A stretch of DNA of 64,000 bases from Spinacia oleracea (lineage: Eukaryota > Streptophyta > Magnoliopsida > Caryophyllales > Amaranthaceae), in assembly GCF_020520425.1 (NCBI RefSeq), contig NC_079491.1:21567449-21631448 (forward strand), written 5' to 3'. Both the position numbers and the translations under genes were made by a program. How positions within the stretch are numbered: position 1 is the stretch's first letter; every line of letters starts with the position of its first letter. Below, in pieces: positions 55,799 through 64,000 of this stretch. The notes beneath the pieces were generated by a model. The model was not told the origin of the DNA. It ran no database searches and saw only the letters and a list, made by a program, of their open reading frames with translations.

Positions 55799-56473
55799 TC
55801 TAGAACGCGGCCTGCAATTAGTATACTCTACTTTAGGTTTGAAACATCACCTATACGTTATCCCATACAATTTAATACTTGAATTGACCATAAAGTTCGC
55901 CTCAACCAACAATGTTCACATTAATACACATCATTTATGAAGGCACGACAATCGTTTATGAAGGTGCAACGATCGTCTACAAGATGCAATAATCATTGAA
56001 AAATAATCATCCTCGATAATTCACGAAAGACATTCACACACTGCACATAGGGCATAACCTTTTGAATCATATTGGTCATGAGGGTCTAGATTGGCCCTCA
56101 CTTTCTTTATGTACTCAAATCATTTAATATTATTGTGGAAATTAAATTGATCCACAATTCACACTGAGTATGCAACCAATGGAAAATTAATCCATGACGT
56201 GTTACCTAAAGGTTGGGGTATTATGGAATCCTCAAAATAGAATAAAGAACAATTCCTTGAAAACTTTAACTTTTATTGCTAACTCCATAAATATTTATTA
56301 CATCCTTCAAAATAATAAAGAACATTTCAAACTTCAATAAACTTTAACTTTAAACTATTGTAGCTTCGCTACTTATTCTCTAAAACATAAAAGAGTTAAA
56401 TTAACTATTTATGACTTCAAAATATTTGTGGCCTCTTGCCTATCCATTGCTCCTGAAACTTGCGAAGTGAAAT
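55799..56473 (-). other. Spacer between the extra ORF and gag
   Basis: AT-rich, no recognisable gene. Confidence 0.35.
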
Positions 56474-57118
56474 TTAGATCTCAAGATTATCGAACTCTTC
56501 TTCAGGGTCTTCATCGGGGTCTTCCTCAGGGTTTGCATCTTCACCCATGTCTTCATCTTGATTAGGCTCACTTGCCATCTCCTGTTCACTTTCGAGCTCT
56601 GCATCCGAATCACTAGAGATCTCAATGGTTGGCTCATGAGCCGCTGGGTTAGGATACTCTGCCTCAACACCTACATTCTCATTCTCCACAGCTACATCAT
56701 TTTCCTCTAGGTCATTATTTACACTAATTCCCATAGGTTCTTCTGTAACTGAATCCCCAACATGACTCCCTACGATTTTACCGTCTCTAAACCCACTTTC
56801 TGCCGCTTCAATAATGGTGGTCAGAATTTCTGAATCATATTTCCATCTACCATCCCAAGTTCCATACTTAGTCAAGTTTGGAGTCCCATTATCAGAATGC
56901 ATGTCTTTAAACTTTTCCTTGAGTTCTAGGTATGGAAATTTGTTAGGTAAGCAATTAATGATTGTGGCTGCTATGATATCCTTTCTCATTAAGATAGGTT
57001 GCCCTTGAACTTTAGCATAATATTCACATCCAAACACAATTTTCTTCACGTAAATATCAGGGGTTTCTATATCAAGTTTCTCGAAGGATCCTATGTTAGT
57101 ATACTTGGAAAGAAACAT
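56474..57118 (-). CDS. Extra acidic ORF upstream of gag in the young retrotransposon
   Basis: An intact 214-codon ORF on the minus strand, about 760 bases downstream of the PBS, between the 5' LTR and gag. Residues 1-90 look globular (YVKKIVFGCEYYAKVQG, IINCLPNKFPYLELKEKF). The second half is strongly acidic and low in complexity (EPNQDEDMGEDANPEEDPD). I do not recognise the family. It is the only long open frame in an element whose gag and pol are broken, so it may be recent or under constraint. It is not typical of Tekay elements. It could be a captured host fragment or an element-specific accessory gene. Confidence 0.55.
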   Translation of the reverse strand: MFLSKYTNIGSFEKLDIETPDIYVKKIVFGCEYYAKVQGQPILMRKDIIAATIINCLPNKFPYLELKEKFKDMHSDNGTPNLTKYGTWDGRWKYDSEILTTIIEAAESGFRDGKIVGSHVGDSVTEEPMGISVNNDLEENDVAVENENVGVEAEYPNPAAHEPTIEISSDSDAELESEQEMASEPNQDEDMGEDANPEEDPDEDPEEEFDNLEI

Positions 57119-57862
57119 TTTATTCCTGAAATAAACAATTCAAAGTCTCACTAACGATTTTCCAGCCAAAACATAAACAAGGTTCAATAATCAATAAGTT
57201 TGGTGGAATCAAACAATTCTTTATGCACATGTAAATGTAACACTTAAACAATTAGCACATGCACATACATAACAATCAATTTCTTATCATTGACTAGCTA
57301 CTAATGCACATATAATTCTATCTTATATGCCCTTCTTATACTACCCATCTCTCATAAACTAAAGCATTAGAATCATTTATATAACGAAATAAAAGAACGA
57401 AGTTATAATAAAATTATAACATAGAATAATAACATAAATAAAATATAAAATAAATAAAGTAAAATAAATTAAGGAAATGCGTAGCGAATAAATTCGAAAA
57501 TAAAATTATTAATTCGAAAAAGATTTATATTTCCTAAATAACGAATTCTAACTCTTGAAACAACTTTTAAAAAAAAAGTTTTGAACTTTTTAAAAAAAAT
57601 TGTACTCATTTTTGAATAATAAATAATAAGAAAAGAATAAAAATTTCGAAAGTCACTTTAATTTGAATAAATAATTTGATTTCGAACTTAAATAAGAAAT
57701 ATTATATACTTTCAAACAAGATAAAAGGAAATCGGCCCCCCAAAAAAAAGTACCAATTTTTGAACACTATAAGTCTATAATACGTAGAATCTCGATTTTT
57801 AAGAAATTTATTTTAAATAACAAGATAGTTAGGCGCCTAAAAATTTATTAAAGTAAAACCTT
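57119..57862 (-). other. Leader of the young retrotransposon
   Basis: Very AT-rich leader between the PBS and the extra ORF. No gene is seen. Confidence 0.4.
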
Positions 57863-57877
57863 AGCTTCTAGATACCA
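57863..57877 (-). promoter_or_regulatory. Primer binding site of the young retrotransposon
   Basis: The minus strand reads TGGTATCTAGAAGC a few bases after the LTR end, close to the initiator Met tRNA-type site TGGTATCAGAGC. Confidence 0.7.
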
Positions 57878-57880
57878 CTT

Positions 57881-60749
57881 TGTAACACCCCGACAATTCT
57901 CTCTTTTCTAAAATAATCTTTTAATATAAAACGTAGAGAATTATCAAGGCATTATCGCCCGTGTGAAAACGTAACGGCTTATTCAGAATTTTGCAGCGGA
58001 AAACATAAAACTAACTTTAGGTTTATAAATAATCGATTACAGATTTAGTCCCCAAAAATCAACCAACGAAAATAAGGAAATATAAATAGTACGACAAGTT
58101 TAAAGTCCCAATTAACAAACCCAAGTTAACTTAGCAAATCAAAACTAAATACAAGCTCTCTATTCCCGATCCCAATGATGCAACATCTTCAAACCTGCAG
58201 ATGGACAATGCTTATTGATCCTTAGAGACTGCTCACCAAAGATTGGGTCATCACAGGATCAATAAGGCATAGCCATGATCAACATGCACAAGCAAAAGCA
58301 CGTAATCAGCAAAGCTGAGTACTACATACTAAATCAATAATAATCCTAACATGATACTATTAAACGATCAATCCTAACATGACACTAATGAACATAAATA
58401 AGGGCAGACAAATCATGATAATCTGAAGACCATACTTAACTAGACTAGGCTAGACTGGACTAGACTTTTATAACAATAATATTATTTTAATTGAAATAGG
58501 CAATGGACCGAGTTTTCTAGCTAGACGAGGTACGGGCGCGACTCCGTAACCTCAGTGACCTGCGATATCGAGGAACGTTTGACTGAAAATAGGACGCGGT
58601 GATCAATCTGGTCCGAATGAAAGGCCATGGGCTACCACCATGAACCCCAACTCCTGTTTGTCCGTCACTTTAGACGTGCACAGTCTAAAGCTATTGCTAC
58701 TCAGTTTCACTTTACATGATTTACAAATTAACACCCTGTTATGACTCGACAATCACATAAGGCATGCAACTCACATTTATTTATAACTGTTTTTATCTTG
58801 GAATTGAGTAAGTGATCACAAGGCATCAAACAGGATTCATTCCAATTAACTCCAATCTTTTCTTTAATACTGATCAACCCCTGAATATGGGTATAAGGTT
58901 TCAACTTACTAAATGAGGTCCTCCGCCCTCATAAAGTAGTGAAAAGCTAAAAAGGGAACAACAATTAACTGATCTGAATTATATACTAAATACTCTAGTG
59001 TTCCCAATCAAACATGTTTGCATCAATCTTCCATACTAACATGTTATAATCCTCAAAATGCAATAAAGGTTTAATATGTTCATCCAACAGTATCAAACAT
59101 GCAATTTCAACCTGACTAAGTTCATCAACAACATTAACATAACCAAGTTCATCAATAATACACATGGTTTCAACAATTAGCACACATTCCAAGCACGCAG
59201 GTATGTACGTACCTTGTGTAAACAAACTGCAAGACCACTTTAATAATTCAAAAGTCGCCTACAGAGAATTCTCCGCCTAAAACAACCAACAAGGATTCCC
59301 AATCAACTTCTAATCGCTCACAGCTATAATAACACATTCTAACTACATCCTAAACATATTTAGAACTTTTCTCCAATAACAAAACTTGAATATTTGATTT
59401 CCTAGCATAACAATTATTGAATTAGTGATTGAAATTCGTTGAAAACTCTTTGCAAACACCATACTTTAAATTTTCAGCAATATAACTAATTTCAAACTAC
59501 TCCCAAAACTTTGAAATCATAAAAACAATAACTTTAATAATTTATAATCATCCTACCATGCTTTAATAATTAAAACTCCTATTTTAATCAAATTATATAA
59601 TCTGAAAATTACCAACTTAATTATATAAAACATATAAAATCTGAAAATTATAATTAAACCATAAAAATATAAATCTAATCCAAGAAAACATGAATTAAAT
59701 TAATAAACATAATTAAAACTCTAACTTAAACATAATTAACAAAAATCTGAAAATTAATTAGTTTGTAATATCAACATATAATCTGAATTCTAAATTAAAT
59801 TATCAAAACTAATAATTTAAATTATGAAAACCTTAATTAAATCATTAGAACATAAATATTACATTAATGAAATAAAAGGGTAAGGAATTAACCAAAAGAG
59901 AGAGGGAAGGGAGAGTGGTTGGCCGGAGGTGGTGCTGTGGCGCGGCGGCACGGCAACGACAATGTTATGGCGGCGGCCGGCTGGCTTGCGCAAGAAACAA
60001 GCAGGGGAGGAGATGGTTTCTACGCGAAGGAGGAGAGAGATCGAAGAGGGTGTCGGCTGGGCAGGGCTGCGACGAAGATGCAGGTGGTGGTTGGCCTGGG
60101 GGTCGCGGCTGCGCACGCGGCGGCTGGCTGGTGGTTCAAGAAAACAGAACCTGCGATTAAGGGGAGGATAAAACTAAAGAAAGAGAAAACAAAATAGAAG
60201 AGGAAGGAGGAGAGAGTACCGGCAAAGGGGAGAGGAGCACGTCGACGGTGGTGAAGCAACGGCGGTCCGACGGCTTGGCAGAAGCGGCGGACGTGAAGGG
60301 AGGAGAGAGAACGGCTGAGAGGGATGAGTGTTTGGTGTTGTACGTGAGGTTGAAGGAGGGAGAGGGTTTTTTTTTTTTTTTTCTTTTTTTTTTTTTGTTG
60401 TTTCCTTTGGTCTCACGTGAATTAGAAAAGGGAAGGGAGTATTGGTTTGGGTTTTATTGGTTTGGGCTTTCCCCAATTGGGCTAGGAGTAGGATTTAGCT
60501 TTTATGATTCGAGTCCAAAACTGAATAGGATCGTTTTCTAAATTCAATCAATTTTCGTAATTCAAATTCTTTTCAACTTAAAATTCTAAAATCATTTTCG
60601 ATTTCGTAAATCGTTGAAAATATTAAAATGTAATAAATAAATGCACGTTAATTATATATTTATTTCCAAAATTCATAAATTCTTATTTAAATATATTAAA
60701 TATACGTTAAAATATATAAATGAAATGTATAGAATTACGGGGGATTACA
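57881..60749 (-). repeat. 5' LTR of the young Tekay-like element
   Basis: 2869 bp, TGTAATCCCCC...GGGGTGTTACA on the minus strand. It is nearly identical to 50059-52916. Differences seen: a 4-bp insertion near 58085, a GTT insertion near 60399, and single changes near 58608, 59203, 60247 and 60427. Confidence 0.93.
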
Positions 60750-60799
60750 TCATCAATTTGCTCATCGGTGAAAGGATCTCCACTCATTGATGTGCAAAC

Positions 60800-61439
60800 C
60801 TAACAAAATAATATATACATCATAAAATTAGTTATCTTCGGTTAGAATCAATACTGATGCCCATGTCAAGTTGTCAACTTATCCAGTCTGACACTGGTAA
60901 AGTAACGGGATAAAGCAGAATGTGCTACAATGTTACGCTGAAAAGCTCTAGTTCCATGCAAGAATGAAATGCTTGACATATGATTTTACCATTTGCAGTG
61001 TCAGAGGATTTAGCAAAGATTCATATTTTCTGTTATAGTTTTTGTAGTTTTCCATCCTGTTTATAGTTAGGTGTTCTGTGTGGCTTACGGTTATACCTTT
61101 TCCAGCCTGTTTTATCATTCTTGTTTACATAATCAACTAATGCTGCTGTTGCTTGCAGGTGGTTTGATGTAATGGTAGTCTAACTGACATGGTTATAGTA
61201 GGCTGAGCGATCTTCTGGATAGTATTGTAAGTTATGAGTAGAGAGATGACTGTAATTAGGTGAAGGGTATTGATGTACGTAAGTAAGTAAGTAAGTAAAG
61301 CCACAGAATAGGATTCTGATTTTCAGAATCTTCTGTTTATTTGTTATTTTGTAGAGATGCACTTTGACTATGGAGTTTTATAACCAGTAGGCACAACTCA
61401 TATAGATATTACCACTTCACAAAGATTTGTACAAGATCG
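60800..61439 (-). other. CACTA-2 intron 4, unique part
   Basis: Intron sequence next to exon 5, without repeats except a short (GTAA)n run at about 61280-61298. Confidence 0.5.
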
Positions 61440-62440
61440 TAGTTACTTAGACTCATTCCCATCTACTTTGGTCAAGTTATGCATGTTAAGGCTTTATTGA
61501 TCAATAAAGGTCATATTTTGACTGTTATAGTCGTTTTTGCTCCCAACTCTAACCCGTGAACTTAGATTGGTATTATAAACCCTTTAAATGTTCAATATAC
61601 TTAGTATTAGATTACTTAGATTCATTCTCATCTACTTTGGTCAAGTTATGCGCGTTTAAGGCTTTAATGATCATTATAGGTCATATTTTGACTGTTATAG
61701 TCGTATTTGCTCCCAACTCTAACCCGTGAACTTAGATTGGTATTCTAAACCCTTTAAATGTTTAATATACTTATTATTAGGTTACTTAGACTCATTCCCA
61801 TCTACTTTGGTCAAGTTATGCGCGTTTAAGGCTTTATTGATCAATAAAGGTCATATTATGACCGTTATAGTCGTTTTTGCTCCCAACTCTAACCCGTGAA
61901 CTTAGATTGGTATTCTAAACCCTTTAAATGTTTAATATACTTAGTATTAGGTTACTTAGACTCATTCCCATCTACTTTGGTCAAGTTATGCACGTTTAAG
62001 GCTTTAATGATCATTATAGGTCATATTTTGACCGTTATAGTCGTTTTTGCTCCCAACTCTAACCCGTGAACTTAGATTGGTATTCTAAACCCTTTAAATG
62101 TTTAATATACTTAGTATTAGGTTACTTAGACTCATTCCCATCTACTTTGGTCAAGTTATGCACGTTTAAGGCTTTAATGATCATTATAGGTCATATTTTG
62201 ACCGTTATAGTCGTTTTTGCTCCCAACTCTAACCCGTGAACTTAGATTGGTATTCTAAACCCTTTAAATGTTTAATATACTTAGTATTAGGTTACTTAGA
62301 CTCATTCCCATCTACTTTGGTCAAGTTATGCACGTTTAAGGCTTTATTGATCATTATAGGTCATTTTTTTTACCGTTATAGTCGTTTTTACTCCCAACTC
62401 TAACCCGTGAACTTAGATTGGTATTTTAAACCAAATTAAA
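61440..62440. repeat. Tandem array, 170-bp unit, six copies, in intron 4
   Basis: The marker CTCATTCCCATCTACTTTGG starts one base after 61450, 61620, 61790, 61960, 62130 and 62300, an exact 170-bp period. The copies are very similar to each other. Shared blocks with the 4300-5340 array include TTTAAGGCT, TTATAGGTCATATTTT and TTGCTCCCAACTCTAAC. Confidence 0.95.
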
Positions 62441-62967
62441 ACATAACCAAATTAAAATCCAAAAATAAATTAAACTATATAACAAGGATAACACCCTTAC
62501 CTTCTCTAAGTCTGAAACATCATTGCAGCAAGAGACTAAATCAAACATGTACCGCATTACGTAAAATCCACACTCAAGTCCTCCCTTTTGTTGAGCGCAC
62601 TAGAAACAAGGGTAGAATTTAGATTAAGTAAAAATGGAATCTATACAAACAATAAATATCAAATAATTTTTACGTGGGCAGTTACCTCCACATATTTCCA
62701 TAAAGGCTCTTTCCTGTTGACACGGTTGCCACACATCTTGTACCTTGTAAAAAAACTAGAAATTCCCAATTAATCTTAAGTTATTGCTTGGTTATATCCT
62801 TAAATGGATACTTGATAAAAACATAATTACATAACGAAAAAACTAAAGGGACTTACTGTCTCACTATTGTCTTCATCTTTATCTTTCGACCTAAACTCAA
62901 GCGAACGGAATCGAAGTGATATATGGTGCAATTTTTTACAGATATTGCAAGGAGCATCCAATGGTCG

Positions 62968-63835
62968 CTCGATCCAATAACAATTACATTACCATTTTAA
63001 TAATATAAGTAAGAATATGAGCAACACAGCAGGCGCAACAACTTAGAACAACAACATATGCACTGACTTAGAACAGTAACTATCAGACAACATCAACTTA
63101 GCATAACTGATCATGCATAGCAGCAGCAACTTAGCATAACAACAGCAGCATATAACAAGAACTTCAGAAGCAATAATACATTAGACATATCTATCAGATA
63201 GCGACATCACAATACATCAGAACTGAAGCAACAACAACAGTGTGGCAGCAACACAATACACCAGAATTGAATGCCATTTCAAAAGAGTAGCAGCAGCAGC
63301 ATAATAAAAAGAACATCAGATGTATTATTGCTGCTGAAAGTCTGGCTACTTGCAAGAGAGTTCATTGGTAAACGGTGACTGAGTAATGTAGTTTAGAAGA
63401 TGAAATGCAGCTAGAAATTGGTAAACGGTGACTGAGTATTGGATCAAAGGCAATCTGCTGCCCCTCCCATTGTAGTAGTTATTGAATCTGTACACCGTGC
63501 ATCTGCTTTCGCCAATTTTTATTTTGTGAACACCATTTACTCCTTGGTCTCATGATAAGAGCTAGGCTTCTGACATTTAGCGGTATGACTAAACATAAAT
63601 ACCACTTAAAACTGGCGACATTATACATACACATAAACATTTTGTCAGGTGATACATTAACATCATGGGACACTATTTCTCAAGGCAATCAACCCTAAGA
63701 AATTTCTAAACAAGAAATTTCAAGCATAACAGAATTGAAGGAGCACAATACAGCAGAACTGAAGCAACAAAGACAGCGTAGCAGCAGCACAATACAACAG
63801 AATTGAAGCAACAAATGAACTCATTTCATACTTAC
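62968..63835 (-). other. CACTA-2 intron 1 with CAG/CTG-rich tracts
   Basis: Non-coding intron. AACAGCAGCA- and GAAGCAACAA-type words are frequent at 63000-63310 and 63720-63815 (CTG and TTGC on the gene strand), like 2091-2180 in CACTA-1. Confidence 0.55.
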
Positions 63836-64000
63836 TTTTCAAAAATAGGTGCCAGAACAAACTCATTTCTGGATTTTACTGATTCGTTCATTGCTTTGAA
63901 AATGTATGCGTTGACTTCCTCGGTGCTTGATTTTATTTTGGTGTCAGAAGTAGTGTCTGGACATATCCACCCAACTTTGGAAGCCTTGTCATTTGAGTTC

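Larger units (their letters stand above)
50059..60749 (-). mobile_element. Young Tekay-like LTR retrotransposon with decayed pol
   Basis: Flanked by TCATC on both sides (50054-50058 and 60750-60754), a 5-bp target duplication. The 5' LTR is 57881-60749, with a PBS next to it (minus TGGTATCTAGAAGC). The 3' LTR is 50059-52916, perhaps to 52989, preceded by a PPT (minus AAGAGGGGTAGAA). The LTRs start TGTAATCCCCC and end GGGGTGTTACA, as in Tekay/Del elements. I see four substitutions and two small indels over about 2.86 kb. The internal 4.9 kb holds an extra ORF, a gag remnant and badly broken RT/RNase H/integrase scraps. Confidence 0.92.
49502..64000 (-). mobile_element. CACTA element CACTA-2 (left end and most of the 3' gene)
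   Basis: Starts CACTAGTAGAAAAAAA at 49502 with GCGGCG-containing subterminal repeats (49518-49755). The gene runs on the minus strand and ends at TAA 50008-50010. A 10.7-kb LTR retrotransposon (50059-60749) interrupts the last exon. The other end is outside the window. The left flank CAA would be the 3-bp target duplication. Confidence 0.88.
50008..64000 (-). pseudogene. CACTA-2 Ulp1-like (C48) cysteine protease gene, five exons, interrupted
   Basis: Exons on the minus strand with GT-AG borders and matching phases: E1 63836-64000+ (NEFVLAPIFE), E2 62857-62967 (DHWMLLAIS with the catalytic His, IYHFDSV with the Asp), E3 62686-62743, E4 62501-62599 (CAQQKGGLECGFYVMRYM with the Gln and the catalytic Cys), E5 60755-60799 plus 50008-50053. 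Each junction keeps frame. The signature matches Ulp1-like deSUMOylating-type proteases carried by plant CACTA and MULE elements. E5 is split by the young LTR retrotransposon; with one target copy removed its frame is continuous to TAA at 50008-50010. Intron 4 holds the 170-bp array. Confidence 0.88.

Noticed and set aside
50059..60749. A 2.86-kb near-identical direct duplication as a segmental duplication or assembly artefact
   Set aside because: PBS and PPT lie at the inner borders, a 5-bp target duplication lies at the outer borders, and the interrupted CACTA exon rejoins in frame. These are LTRs of one insertion.

Overview
This window looks like intergenic, transposon-packed DNA from a large eudicot genome. 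Plant-only retrotransposon lineages (Tat, Athila, Tekay), plant-type CACTA DNA transposons and fragments of plant IQD, TRRAP and UBC2-type genes support a plant. An Amaranthaceae-like source is possible but not shown. I found no intact host gene, tRNA, rRNA, CRISPR array or bacterial feature. All identifications come from reading motifs by eye; no search was run.

Layout. (1) 1-6046: the right part of a CACTA element (CACTA-1, plus strand). It holds exon-sized fragments of three host genes, a 62-bp-arm fold-back, a 160-bp tandem array, the last exon of a Ulp1-like protease gene and the right terminus. (2) 6050-13497: a degraded Ty1/copia element on the minus strand, cut in its 3' LTR by CACTA-1. 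(3) About 13498-15246: a truncated Tekay-like Ty3/gypsy pol fragment, minus strand. (4) 15888-42657: a Tat-lineage composite, plus strand. Its gag is split by a 14.3-kb Athila-type element (17254-31538, TSD CCCCC). Its gag-end/protease/RT segment occurs twice in tandem, which I read as one Tat element (B) inserted in another (A). Tat-B ends with a dual RNase H, an integrase, an antisense Transposase_28-like gene and a 3' LTR at 42240-42634. (5) 42658-49501: a minus-strand Tat/Ogre-like element. It keeps its 3' LTR, an antisense plant-mobile-domain-like ORF with its own TATA box, a 29-bp minisatellite and a gag fragment. (6) 49502-64000 and beyond: a second CACTA element (CACTA-2, minus strand) with a five-exon Ulp1-like protease gene. 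The last exon is split by a young 10.7-kb Tekay-like LTR retrotransposon (50059-60749, TSD TCATC on the plus strand). Its LTRs are almost identical although its pol is decayed.

The elements form a readable stack. In one branch Tat-A is oldest, followed by Tat-B, the Ogre-like element, CACTA-2 and then the young Tekay-like element. The Athila element is a second branch in Tat-A, and it carries an inverted one-LTR insert in its primer-binding region.

The most interesting signals are these. Homologous tandem arrays lie in the same last intron of the protease gene of two different CACTA elements. CACTA-1 carries host gene fragments where protease exons would be expected. Family-specific GC-rich palindromes recur in the LTRs and 3' regions of four different Ty3 families. 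A retrotransposon with young LTRs but dead pol carries an extra acidic ORF. The Tat composite has an in-frame fusion of RT with gag-end and protease.
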